Below, one piece after another: positions 37,209 through 45,005 of a stretch of DNA of 64,000 nucleotides. The stretch is taken from contig JAHDDO010000001.1 in the NCBI GenBank assembly GCA_020629315.1, forward strand, positions 169,167 through 233,166. Reading direction: 5' to 3'. The notes beneath the pieces were generated by a model. That model worked only from the letters and a program-made list of their open reading frames with translations. It was not told where the DNA came from and did no database searches. A program made the position numbers and the translations under genes. Numbering within the stretch: the stretch's first letter is position 1; each line of letters opens with the position of its first letter. Origin of the DNA: Saprospiraceae bacterium (GTDB lineage Bacteria > Bacteroidota > Bacteroidia > Chitinophagales > Saprospiraceae).

Positions 37209-37679
37209 TTATGCCATTGGTGGTATTCTCAATGTCTGTCCCGGATAAATTTTATCTGGATGCTCAAGCATTGGCCTATTAGCCTCAAATATTACATTAT
37301 ATTTCATTGGATCTCCATATACTTTTTTAGAGATCATTGATAATGTATCGCCTGCTTCTACAACGTGGAATACGGCTTCTGGCTCAGGATTTCTTACCGC
37401 AATATTATCCTCTACACATCCAACACAATCGATATTACCCATGGCCAAGATAATTTTTTCTCTGTCAGCGTTTGTCTCTGTCTCACCGCTAACCGTAACC
37501 ATTTCTGATAATTCAACATTCAAATTAGAAACTGGTATACCTAGTCGATCCACTTCTGCCTTTAGTAATTCCGTTTTAGTTGGTGCAGCTACTTCAGCTG
37601 ACGCACTTGGAGTGGCCGCTGCTTCTTTCTTGCCGAATAGTTTCTTACCAGCGCCTTTAATAAATGAAAATAAACCCAT
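37209..37679 (-). CDS. BON and LysM domain protein (Kbp/YgaU-like)
   Basis: A 156-residue protein without a signal peptide. It starts MGLFSFIKGAGKKLFGKKEA and has an Ala/Pro/Ser linker. The BON-like domain (about 40-100) includes LGIPVSNLNVELSEMVTVSG. The C-terminal LysM domain has FHVVEAGDTLSMISKKVYGD, YNVIFEANRPML, HPDKIYPGQTLRIP. The order and length match E. coli Kbp (YgaU), a cytoplasmic potassium-binding protein. A CVGC pair in the linker (NIDCVGCVEDN) is also seen. It is single, with its own terminator. Confidence 0.9.
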   Translation of the reverse strand: MGLFSFIKGAGKKLFGKKEAAATPSASAEVAAPTKTELLKAEVDRLGIPVSNLNVELSEMVTVSGETETNADREKIILAMGNIDCVGCVEDNIAVRNPEPEAVFHVVEAGDTLSMISKKVYGDPMKYNVIFEANRPMLEHPDKIYPGQTLRIPPMA

Positions 37680-37764
37680 AAATCTGTTTTAATTGGTTAA
37701 TTGAATAATGTCGTTTTTAATACTTTTAAAACTGTTAAATAGTTCCCACAAAAATACCTTTCCT

Positions 37765-38142
37765 ATGATAAGTGCACAATTAAATGAAAATGCCAAATTC
37801 GAAACTGAAATTACGAATGGAACACATCGCATTATTGCTGATGAACCTACCGAATTAGGAGGTAAGGATCTCGGCTTAACTCCTTTTGAATTACTTTATG
37901 CTTCATTAGCCGCATGCAGTTGTATCACCATGAAAATGTATTTAGAAAGAAAAGCTTGGAATATCCAGCATTTGTCTTGTGATGTTACATCCACTGGTGA
38001 GAATGAATTACTGAAGACCATTGTAATTAAGGGAGCGCTTACTGACGAACAAATCCAACGAACGCTTACCATTGCTGGCAAATGCCCTGTTCATAAAAGA
38101 CTCGAAGATATTTACACCATAAAAACTGAGTTAGTCTTATAA
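37765..38142 (+). CDS. OsmC-family protein
   Basis: A protein of 125 residues from the ATG at 37765; an ATG at 37708 would add 19 residues without family support. OsmC/Ohr-type features are GGKDLGLTPFELLYASLAAC with the first catalytic Cys, SCITMKMYLERKAW, and IAGKCPVHKRLED with the second Cys. The family reduces organic or lipid hydroperoxides in the cytoplasm, with reducing power from thiols. The last 6 bases overlap the converging HupE gene. Confidence 0.9.
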   Translation: MISAQLNENAKFETEITNGTHRIIADEPTELGGKDLGLTPFELLYASLAACSCITMKMYLERKAWNIQHLSCDVTSTGENELLKTIVIKGALTDEQIQRTLTIAGKCPVHKRLEDIYTIKTELVL

Positions 38143-38721
38143 GCCAAAAAGAACATTGGAAAACAAAAAAATACCCATTATAAGAACGACGGTATTACAC
38201 AGCTTTACCATTGTATCTTGAGCTTTATCGCTTACCAAACGGCTCAGTATATACATGATGAGTAGGTATAAAAGAATTACCGCTATTTGAGCGAATTCAA
38301 TACCCAAATTGAAGCCTAATAAAGGGCCTAAAATATCCGTATCTGTTATAAATAATTGCTTCAAATAGGAAGAGAAACCCATACCATGAATTAAACCAAA
38401 AATCAATATTATTAGGTATTTCAAGGTAACATTACCCAAATCTTTGTGCCTCGTTAAAAGGTTGACTGCTGCAAATATTACAATTGAGCCACTTATGCCT
38501 AACTCTGTAAAGTAACTCGGAAAATGGACTATATCTAGTACACTTAAGATTAGGCTGATACTATGGCCTATGGTGAAGGCTGTTGCCATTATTGCTAATT
38601 GCTTAAATGACAAATGTGCTGAGGATAAACAAATAGATACTATGAATAGCATATGATCATATGCCTCAAAGTCAAGAATATGCTCGACCCCTAACTGTAA
38701 AAATGTCAGAATTGTATCCAT
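38137..38721 (-). CDS. HupE/UreJ-family membrane protein
   Basis: A 194-residue protein with about six helices. It shows the HupE/UreJ features of Bacteroidota: LGVEHILDFEAYDHMLFIVS at the start, AFTIGHSISLILS, and FGLIHGMGFSSYLKQL. The conserved His and Asp residues of these motifs are thought to bind Ni or Co during transport (family knowledge). The MerC gene lies 15 bases upstream on the same strand, so both may handle a metal. Substrate not determined. Confidence 0.88.
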   Translation of the reverse strand: MDTILTFLQLGVEHILDFEAYDHMLFIVSICLSSAHLSFKQLAIMATAFTIGHSISLILSVLDIVHFPSYFTELGISGSIVIFAAVNLLTRHKDLGNVTLKYLIILIFGLIHGMGFSSYLKQLFITDTDILGPLLGFNLGIEFAQIAVILLYLLIMYILSRLVSDKAQDTMVKLCNTVVLIMGIFLFSNVLFGL

Positions 38722-38736
38722 GCTACGTAGAGTAGC

Positions 38737-39099
38737 CTAGTGTTTGTGTGTAAAATAATTCAAGATATGAAAGAAAATAAGGCTTAACGAACCTGCGTAT
38801 AAGACATATTTATAGACCGTTCCGTGTGATTCAAATAGTGTTCCAACACATAAAAGTATAAATCCAGCTATCAAGCCGATCTTTATGTATTTGTTTGCAT
38901 GCTTAATCGAGAATAAGACAGCAAGAAGGGTAAGTACAAGAAAGATATTATGCCATGACAGTATAGAATGCTCATGTGACGGCACTATTCCCAAGGCAAT
39001 AATAATGAATGGAGCTAGTATACAATGAACTAAACAAAGACTAGAAAATAAGATGCCAAGAAGGTCAGACGGCTTGTATGTTTTACTGAATGTTCTCAT
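38737..39099 (-). CDS. MerC-domain membrane protein
   Basis: A 120-residue protein with four helices, started at the ATG at 39099 (MRTFSKTYKPSDLLGILFSS). It has the MerC cysteine motif in SSLCLVHCILAPF, the segment PSHEHSILSWHNIFL and a His-rich end (HILNYFTHKH). MerC proteins move metals such as mercury or zinc across the inner membrane. The start lies 13 bases after the T-tract of an upstream hairpin, which sets it apart from the small exported-protein gene. The HupE gene follows after 15 bases. Confidence 0.86.
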   Translation of the reverse strand: MRTFSKTYKPSDLLGILFSSLCLVHCILAPFIIIALGIVPSHEHSILSWHNIFLVLTLLAVLFSIKHANKYIKIGLIAGFILLCVGTLFESHGTVYKYVLYAGSLSLIFFHILNYFTHKH

Positions 39100-39112
39100 G
39101 TCAGGTGTAAAA

Positions 39113-39138
39113 ATAAAAAAAATGCAACAATGTTGCAT
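39113..39138 (-). terminator. Terminator-like hairpin upstream of the MerC gene
   Basis: ATGCAAC (39122-39128) and GTTGCAT (39132-39138) form a hairpin with a 3-base loop, followed on the minus strand by a run of T. It ends the small exported-protein gene. A second, imperfect hairpin (TACCCGATT/AATCGGGGTA) lies at 39148-39176. Confidence 0.65.
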
Positions 39139-39214
39139 CTTTTTTATTACCCGATTGTGAAGTAAGAATCGGGGTATGAGAACTTAGAAAGTCTCTCTAT
39201 AATGAAATTATGTC

Positions 39215-39577
39215 TTATTTAATGACCATAGTAGTGGAAACTTGAACTCCATCTATAGTCATTAGTACTTGGTACTCTCCTTTATCAAAGTCATTTACAA
39301 ACAAATGCACATTCGAAGCCATTATTGGCATTTCAAATTCAACTTCTTTGTCTGCATCTACTACTTTAAGGAAAGCAATCTGATCGATAGTTTTGATGTT
39401 TATGTTGTCTGTGTTGCTTTCATAAACAACTGAAACAAACGCCTCACTATAATCAGACGGAATTTCAAAACTAACTGAATTGTTATTGATTTCTTCTATT
39501 ATCGAACCTACTGGTGAGTTCGCGTATCCAAGGCTTACAGTGATCATTAATGTTAAGGTTAATACTAGCTGTCTCAT
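39215..39577 (-). CDS. Small exported protein of unknown function
   Basis: A 120-residue protein with a signal peptide (MRQLVLTLTLMITVSLGYAN). The mature part of about 100 residues is beta-rich and acidic (SVSFEIPSDYSEAFVSVVYE; IKTIDQIAFLKVVDADKEVE). The end, FDKGEYQVLMTIDGVQVS, resembles small Ig-like or DUF3244-type domains of Bacteroidota but I cannot assign a family. A promoter with a flanking inverted repeat lies upstream (39607-39654). The MerC and HupE genes follow on the same strand after a terminator. Confidence 0.75.
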   Translation of the reverse strand: MRQLVLTLTLMITVSLGYANSPVGSIIEEINNNSVSFEIPSDYSEAFVSVVYESNTDNINIKTIDQIAFLKVVDADKEVEFEMPIMASNVHLFVNDFDKGEYQVLMTIDGVQVSTTMVIK

Positions 39578-39623
39578 ACCCTCAGTTTTTAATGTTCACA
39601 ATTATTATTTCGCGTTACATCCT

Positions 39624-39654
39624 CAAATATATGGTGCGAAATCGTAAATAACAA
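39624..39654 (-). promoter_or_regulatory. Promoter with flanking inverted repeat
   Basis: On the minus strand TTG (39654-39652), a 20-base spacer and TATATTTG (39631-39624) match the Bacteroidota consensus. ATTTCGC (39607-39613) and GCGAAAT (39636-39642) form an inverted repeat centred on the start of the -7 box, which is a plausible operator. Confidence 0.5.
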
Positions 39655-39672
39655 GGGTTTTGCATCTTTTTT

Positions 39673-39877
39673 TAGGTATTCCCACCTATACATTGAGTGA
39701 TTTCAATACCTATATTTTTATCTATCATATTTAACATGCTGTTTATAAGTATGTTACATCGTAATAGGGGTTAACCCCTATACTATTGGGATTTTAGAAA
39801 AATTTTCAAAAAGTTTTGAATTCTAGCTATTTAGCTAGCATTTTAAAGCCGTTTTGGCCATTAATTGGCAATTAATG
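39673..39877. repeat. Cluster of inverted repeats in the intergenic region
   Basis: Six separate inverted repeats lie within 205 bases. TAGGTATT (39673) pairs with AATACCTA (39705), and also TAGGT with ACCTA (39684). ATAGGGGTTAACCCCTAT (39764-39781) is a perfect 18-bp palindrome. TTCAAAA/TTTTGAA spans 39805-39820. CTAGCTA/TAGCTAG spans 39823-39838. GCC/GGC spans 39848-39858. CATTAATTG/CAATTAATG spans 39859-39877 over the stop of the deiminase gene. None has a normal terminator T-tract. Confidence 0.6.
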
Positions 39878-41638
39878 TTGGATTATAACAGGTATACCTT
39901 CTTCAAAATGCTCATTTTGGATATGTAATACATAATTACCCGAAGAGAAATCCTTAGCATCAAAGAACAAATAGTCTTCTTGCCTCCAAATTTTGCCTGA
40001 AAATACATCTAAGACTTTACGCCCCTTTTGGTCATAAAGGGTGACATTAATATTTTGATTGGCTAATCCAAGCAACTTTATAGCTGTAATTTCTTTAGCA
40101 GGATTGGGAAATACTTCAACCGTATGGTTTGAAACTATATCTATTTGATTGCTCAATAGCAAGATCTCAAAATCAAAATAACCATCTGGAGCAACTAAAG
40201 GTTTGTTCATGGTTCTACCACTTTCTGCTAATGCTTCTATATAGTATTCTATGGTGGCTCCTCCTGCCTGTTGAGGAATTATGGCCTCCCACATATCAGT
40301 ATCCACATCTGTCAATTCCATAATGACACTTTGATATTCTTCACTTCCTTTTAGTCTATAGTGCAATTTAGCCTCTTGTATAGGGGTCTTATGTCTTATA
40401 ATAGCTTCTATCTTGTAATCATCATTTTCCGTTTCAAGAAGATCATCTAATGGGACGTGTGATATCTGTAATGCATCTCGGTGTCCTATCTCCTTAGTAA
40501 TGCAGTGCAATGCTCCACTTAGTGGGATTATATCATTGCAATCAATACCCACTATATTATATCCTGGCATAATTTCCTCCCAAATACGTAAAGCTGTGGT
40601 ATCATATTGCTCTTCATAAGTAGGAACTATGATAGTTTTATTTGCAATCAATGCATTTGCATATGTTCTATAGTCTGCGTTCCATTGATCAGGGAAATTT
40701 CCATTTGCACTTGGAGGCATTGGAATCCTCTCCACCTTAAAGTCACGTCCAAACGCCGCTTCGAAGTTAGAAAGCACATATTGAATATTTGCTTCAATTT
40801 GTGGCCCATCAGCAACCCCTTCGGGGTATTCTCCAACTAAAAGTGTGTTTTCATTGACTAGTTTCATATGCATATCAATGTGATGAATTAAGTCAAAGGG
40901 TAATGCTTCCATTTTTACATATTCATGTACACCCATAAAATCAAACATGATTTGATCTACAGCTTCTTCATCATGATTACTAGTGCCAAAATCATTAAAA
41001 AGTCCGTTTTCATCAAGCACTAAATCCGAAGAAAAACCCATCCCTAATCCATCTACCATAAAGTTTCCGCCTGTATTGACTAGGTCATACGGTGCTTGAC
41101 TGGTACTATAAACAGGTACATCCATGAATTCACCGATTACATCAGGTACTCTATTATCTCTGTATCTCGGTCTGTTATATATCCAGTCAATAAAGACTAA
41201 CTCACCCACATCATTCAAATATCCTGAGTTGGGTCCATAGTCTCTTACCCAAATACTATCATATTCATCTTCGACGTAGAAAATGTTCAAATCAGGATCG
41301 ACACCTTGGTTCGTCAAATAATTTCGAACAGATGCAGCATTGGAGCAAACTATATAAACATTTAATTCTGTTTGAATGGCCCCAACTATTTGTGCTAAAA
41401 TATTTTGGAATGAAGCCCAGGTAATGACAACACCTTCTAGTTCCTCCCACTCTGCCACGGTTCGTACTGGTGATTCCGGTGGATTAGGGTCTCCTCTATA
41501 TTCTGTAAGCGCGGAAGCAATGTATGTTTTCATAGCTTCTTTCTCACCTTCAGCGTAGCCTTTTGGCAAAACAACTTGAGAAAACAATGAACTGGATACT
41601 AATAAAAACAGAAGTATTTGGAAAGTAGATTTGGACAT
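39872..41638 (-). CDS. Secreted peptidylarginine-deiminase-like enzyme with T9SS sorting domain
   Basis: A 588-residue secreted enzyme of the agmatine-deiminase fold. A signal peptide (to about residue 21) is followed by the catalytic domain. Aligned by eye with P. gingivalis PPAD, the active-site set is present: Asp133 in WVRDYGP, His253 and Asp255 in HHIDMHM, Asn328 in TYANALI and Cys379 in GALHC. The two arginines that grip the substrate C-terminus in PPAD match Arg156 and Arg158 in YNRPR. An Ig-like domain follows (DYKIEAIIRHKTPIQEAKL), then a type A T9SS domain (VEVFPNPAKEITAIKL; SSGNYVLHIQN). It should turn peptidyl arginine into citrulline at the cell surface. The DUF1572 gene lies 45 bases upstream. 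Confidence 0.9.
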   Translation of the reverse strand: MSKSTFQILLFLLVSSSLFSQVVLPKGYAEGEKEAMKTYIASALTEYRGDPNPPESPVRTVAEWEELEGVVITWASFQNILAQIVGAIQTELNVYIVCSNAASVRNYLTNQGVDPDLNIFYVEDEYDSIWVRDYGPNSGYLNDVGELVFIDWIYNRPRYRDNRVPDVIGEFMDVPVYSTSQAPYDLVNTGGNFMVDGLGMGFSSDLVLDENGLFNDFGTSNHDEEAVDQIMFDFMGVHEYVKMEALPFDLIHHIDMHMKLVNENTLLVGEYPEGVADGPQIEANIQYVLSNFEAAFGRDFKVERIPMPPSANGNFPDQWNADYRTYANALIANKTIIVPTYEEQYDTTALRIWEEIMPGYNIVGIDCNDIIPLSGALHCITKEIGHRDALQISHVPLDDLLETENDDYKIEAIIRHKTPIQEAKLHYRLKGSEEYQSVIMELTDVDTDMWEAIIPQQAGGATIEYYIEALAESGRTMNKPLVAPDGYFDFEILLLSNQIDIVSNHTVEVFPNPAKEITAIKLLGLANQNINVTLYDQKGRKVLDVFSGKIWRQEDYLFFDAKDFSSGNYVLHIQNEHFEEGIPVIIQH

Positions 41639-41683
41639 TTTAATGCTTTTGCTAAAAATAAGAAATACGGGCCTAATTATTAG

Positions 41684-42283
41684 TCATTTCCTTGTCGTTG
41701 GATCTTGATTTTTGAAATGTTCTGAAAAGTGTTCTTTTCTCTTTCCTTTAGAGAAACTTTCCTTATTGTATTTAGCACTATCACCTTTGGGAATAGATAA
41801 ACTTGTCCATTCTTCTTTTTTAAGGGATTTTCCCATCAAAACAATCTGGCCTATATGATACCCATAATGCCCCAGCTGTCTTTGGACAGCTTCTATTATG
41901 GTGTGTCCTTTACCCCTAATGTATATTAGTTTACCATAATCAGCTTCCTGTATACCATGTAGCGCATCCAATAAGCAAGTCCAACCTTTCTGCCAATATT
42001 GGTCCACTCTTTGGATTTCTTCTGGTTCATCCCAAATAAACTCCATCTCTCTATTTCTCCATTCTTTTTCACCATCAGACTCAAATATATCCGTCCACCT
42101 AGACATCATATTTCCCCACATATGTTTTACTAAAATGGCTATGGAATTACTTTCTTCATTTGCTTTATAAAATATAGATGCTTCATCCAATTGATCCATT
42201 GCTCGTTCGCCTAATTCTTTGTAATACGTAAATAATATAATCGAAGAGTCCAAAAAGGCTTTTAATTCGGGTTTATTTGGCAT
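41684..42283 (-). CDS. DUF1572 / DinB-like protein
   Basis: A 199-residue cytoplasmic four-helix protein. It has the DUF1572 features SIAILVKHMWGNMMSRWTDI, the charged segment DGEKEWRNREMEF, WQKGWTCLLDAL, and IIEAVQRQLGHYGYHIGQIV with histidines placed as the DinB-fold metal ligands (H of KHMWGN, and the two of HYGYH). The reaction is unknown; relatives include thiol-dependent transferases. The C-terminus is Lys/Glu-rich. It is upstream of the deiminase gene on the same strand. Confidence 0.85.
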   Translation of the reverse strand: MPNKPELKAFLDSSIILFTYYKELGERAMDQLDEASIFYKANEESNSIAILVKHMWGNMMSRWTDIFESDGEKEWRNREMEFIWDEPEEIQRVDQYWQKGWTCLLDALHGIQEADYGKLIYIRGKGHTIIEAVQRQLGHYGYHIGQIVLMGKSLKKEEWTSLSIPKGDSAKYNKESFSKGKRKEHFSEHFKNQDPTTRK

Positions 42284-42461
42284 TATTTTACAAATTTTAA
42301 CATTTCAAATTTCATATTGATTTTCACCTAAGGACAAGCTATAAATTTGGTTTGACCTTGAATCTAAAATACCTGTATACAGCGTTATATCCATTTCAAC
42401 AAATCGTTTTGCCGACACCTGAATATAGAAATGTAGCTCATTTTAAAATTTACATAATATA

Positions 42462-42488
42462 TATAGGGTAAAATCATTCTTATAGGGT
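42462..42488 (+). repeat. Direct repeat upstream of the PorT-type gene
   Basis: TATAGGGT occurs at 42462-42469 and again at 42481-42488, 19 bases apart, about two turns of the helix. It lies 25-52 bases before the ATG at 42514. It may be a binding site for a regulator or overlap the promoter. Confidence 0.4.
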
Positions 42489-42513
42489 CTTCTATAAAGT
42501 TAACAGAATAATT

Positions 42514-43155
42514 ATGAGAATGCACCCTTACTTAACCCTGCTGACCCTATTATTTATTGCAAATAACCTTTGTGCCCAAATTCAATTTGGAGTGAAGGCA
42601 GGTTTTAATGTGGCCCTAGATAATGCTGAGACAGCATATGTAGAAGCCAATAACAGAGGTATCTCCCATGGAGTTACTTATCAAGGTCGTACGGCCTCAC
42701 CATCGATTGGATTATATACGATCTCAGATATGGGATTAATCTTTTTCCAAGCCGAAGGTCTTTACAATCAGTATAGCACTAGCTATGTTGTTGATTCTTA
42801 CATTAATGATGAGATTGATGGATTTACACTACAAGAAGAATATCAAAATGTAAATCTGAATGTTTTATCCGGTGTTAAATTAAATAACTGGCGAATAGGT
42901 GTTGGACCGAGCTTTCAGTTTAATTTGGATATGACTACTGATCTGACTGAATTATCTTTTTATTCAGATAAAAGCAGAAGTCTTTCACAAGGTTTTCAAG
43001 CGCTTATAGCGTATGATTTTGGAAACATCCAATTAGATCTAAGGTATAGAACAGAATTTAATAGAGTAGGTGATCATATCTACTTCACAGAAGATGAATC
43101 TGCATTTAGCGGAAAAGTTAGAGGACTTGCATTGCATGCAGGTTTCGGATTCTAA
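42514..43155 (+). CDS. PorT-type outer-membrane beta-barrel protein
   Basis: A 213-residue barrel protein. The signal peptide (MRMHPYLTLLTLLFIANNLCA) is followed by IQFGVKAGFNVALDNAE, the usual opening of the PF13568/PorT-like family, and then regular strands such as ASPSIGLYTI, LIFFQAEGLYNQYSTSY, LNVLSGVKLNNWRIGVGPSF and IQLDLRYRTEFNRVGD, with a final Phe (LALHAGFGF). Many such barrels occur in Bacteroidota and most have no known role. It has a strong terminator and possible regulatory direct repeats upstream. Confidence 0.88.
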   Translation: MRMHPYLTLLTLLFIANNLCAQIQFGVKAGFNVALDNAETAYVEANNRGISHGVTYQGRTASPSIGLYTISDMGLIFFQAEGLYNQYSTSYVVDSYINDEIDGFTLQEEYQNVNLNVLSGVKLNNWRIGVGPSFQFNLDMTTDLTELSFYSDKSRSLSQGFQALIAYDFGNIQLDLRYRTEFNRVGDHIYFTEDESAFSGKVRGLALHAGFGF

Positions 43156-43176
43156 GTGTAAAATTGAACGTATCAT

Positions 43177-43210
43177 AAAAGCCAGAACTAGTTCTGGCTT
43201 TTTTTTTTAC
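43177..43210 (+). terminator. Terminator after the PorT-type gene
   Basis: AAAAGCCAGAAC and its exact complement (centre CTAG) form a long perfect hairpin followed by about nine T. Confidence 0.88.
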
Positions 43211-43277
43211 ATTTCTATGACATCTAAAAAGGATAAGCCGTTGTTCTTTAAGTACCTTGTAAACGCAAATTGTACGT

Positions 43278-43592
43278 ATGAGTTGGATTAACAAACTTCA
43301 AAAAAGATGGAACGTAACGGCCTTCCAAGTATTCATTATCCTAGTGGTTTTTGCTTGTACTGGATTTACAATTATGTTTCTTAAAAAGCCTATCGTTGGA
43401 TTCTTTGCTCCAGACGGAAATAAGTCTTTACTATTCTCAATTCTCTATTATATCTTAATACTCCCTGTGTACAATATTGTTTTGTTGATCTATGGGTTCA
43501 TTTTTGGGCAATTTAAATGGTTTTGGGAGTTTGAGAAACGATTCTTTGCAAGAATGACTGGTCGAGCTAAAAGAAAACAATCTAACGCCTAG
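43278..43592 (+). CDS. Small membrane protein (DUF6787-like)
   Basis: A 104-residue protein with two helices (FQVFIILVVFACTGFTIMFL; LLFSILYYILILPVYNIVLL). Around them are NKLQKRWNVTA at the start and GFIFGQFKWFWEFEKRFFAR after the second helix, with a basic tail. The last motif is shared with a conserved Bacteroidota family that I recall as DUF6787; function unknown. Its end overlaps the converging M28 gene by 11 bases. Confidence 0.82.
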   Translation: MSWINKLQKRWNVTAFQVFIILVVFACTGFTIMFLKKPIVGFFAPDGNKSLLFSILYYILILPVYNIVLLIYGFIFGQFKWFWEFEKRFFARMTGRAKRKQSNA

Positions 43593-44946
43593 GAATTAAT
43601 GTTTTAGGGTATTGCACTATACTTTCATTTCCTTCCTTATTCACGCTGACTACACCAAATAAATAGTTATCAATGATTACATTGGAAAGCACAGCCTCTG
43701 ATACCTTTCCCACATATTTACTATGTTGCCATTGTGGAGATGTCGTATCTCTCCAATACACTTTATAACCTATCACTTCTTTATCGTCCACTACATCCCA
43801 ACGTAAGGTAGTAGATGGTTTGACGGCCCCACCTATCATTACGTTTTGAGGCGGAGGAGGTGCCCATGCTAAAGAAGCCAATGATATAACATTAACAGCG
43901 GTAAGATCTCTTGCATATTCTTTGTTTACACCTTGTATCACATCTCCATATTCTATCCCATCTTCAACTCTTATGTCTTGGTGCTGCCGATTATAATCTT
44001 CATGCATTTCCATAATTCTGACCCCAGGAAATCCAGCATCATTAAAGGGTCTGTGATGGCCACCTCTACCAAATCTATCCAATCTATATATCAAAACTGG
44101 GTTTAATTCAGGCATATAGTTAACGCATAGTTTGTGGATATATCTAGCCAATTGTCTAGAAGGTCCATCTACTTCACCTCCATAAAACCGTGTCCAAATT
44201 TGCTTCTGCTCATCTACTGTAGAGCTGTGTGGTTCTGAAAATATCCTGAATGAACGGTTGTCAATAACACCATCAATTCCTTGAATATTACTGATCATAT
44301 CATTGTTAAGAACCCCTAAAATATCCCACTCTTCCTCAAGAGCTGTTTTTGCCAGGAATTTACCTCCAAACAAACCCTGTTCTTCACCGGACAAACCTGC
44401 AAAAATGATACTTACTGGAAAATCGAACCTACTTAATACACGGGCTGCTTCCATCACTCCCGCCATTCCAGATGCATTATCATTGGCTCCAGGAGAATCA
44501 TCTTTGGCATTTAGAGGATCAGATATTCTAGAATCAATATCACCAGCCATAATAACATATCGGTTAGGATATTGGGTGCCTCGTTTGATAGCCAATACGT
44601 TTACGACCCAAGTGTCTTCTGGAATCCGCCTAGATTCACCCGCTCGTACCATGCCACGATGATATCGGACCTCTAAACATGATCCACAATCATCAGAAAT
44701 ACGCTCAAAGGTAGATTTAATCCAACGTCTAGCCGCTCCTATACCTCTAGATTCTGATAGGGTGTCGGATAAGGTATGTCTAGTTCCAAAATTAACTAAG
44801 CTTTGAATATCATCATATATTCGGTCTGCAGAAACATCAGCGGCTAATTCATAAAGCCTGCTGTCAGTGGATAAGGGTTGACATTGGACTATAAAAATCC
44901 AACTCAATAAAATAACAAGGGTACCAAATGTGCGAGTTATGAGCAT
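43582..44946 (-). CDS. M28-family zinc aminopeptidase-like protein
   Basis: A 454-residue exported peptidase. The N-terminal signal MLITRTFGTLVILLSWIFIVQC may be a lipoprotein signal. The M28 core shows SPGANDNASGMAG with the bridging Asp, AGLSGEEQGLFGG with the catalytic Glu, LNNDM with another ligand, and late RGGHHRPF. The first ligand motif reads MAGDIDSR in place of the usual GHxDS; I recall this variant from a subgroup. A C-terminal fibronectin-like domain follows (TLRWDVVDDKEVIGYKVYW). Its ATG directly follows the T-tract of the M4 gene terminator. It probably trims peptides made by the neighbouring M4 protease. Confidence 0.88.
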   Translation of the reverse strand: MLITRTFGTLVILLSWIFIVQCQPLSTDSRLYELAADVSADRIYDDIQSLVNFGTRHTLSDTLSESRGIGAARRWIKSTFERISDDCGSCLEVRYHRGMVRAGESRRIPEDTWVVNVLAIKRGTQYPNRYVIMAGDIDSRISDPLNAKDDSPGANDNASGMAGVMEAARVLSRFDFPVSIIFAGLSGEEQGLFGGKFLAKTALEEEWDILGVLNNDMISNIQGIDGVIDNRSFRIFSEPHSSTVDEQKQIWTRFYGGEVDGPSRQLARYIHKLCVNYMPELNPVLIYRLDRFGRGGHHRPFNDAGFPGVRIMEMHEDYNRQHQDIRVEDGIEYGDVIQGVNKEYARDLTAVNVISLASLAWAPPPPQNVMIGGAVKPSTTLRWDVVDDKEVIGYKVYWRDTTSPQWQHSKYVGKVSEAVLSNVIIDNYLFGVVSVNKEGNESIVQYPKTLIPRR

Positions 44947-44990
44947 AAAAAAAGTCTTTGCTACACAATGATAACAAAGACTTTTTTATG
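44947..44990 (-). terminator. Terminator-like hairpin between the M4 and M28 genes
   Basis: On the minus strand CATAAAAAAGTCTTTG (44990-44975) pairs with CAAAGACTTTTTTTATG (44960-44944) over a 14-base loop. The seven T run directly into the ATG of the M28 gene, whose ATG forms part of the stem. Confidence 0.75.
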
Positions 44991-45005
44991 CTTATATGTA
45001 TCGTT

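Noticed and set aside
37708..37764. Upstream ATG start for the OsmC-family gene
   Set aside because: The extra 19 residues are not part of the family, and the ATG at 37765 gives a normal OsmC N-terminus.
39872..41638. Plain agmatine deiminase of polyamine metabolism
   Set aside because: The signal peptide, the Ig-like domain, the T9SS tail and the YNRPR motif fit a secreted PPAD-like enzyme better than a cytoplasmic agmatine deiminase.
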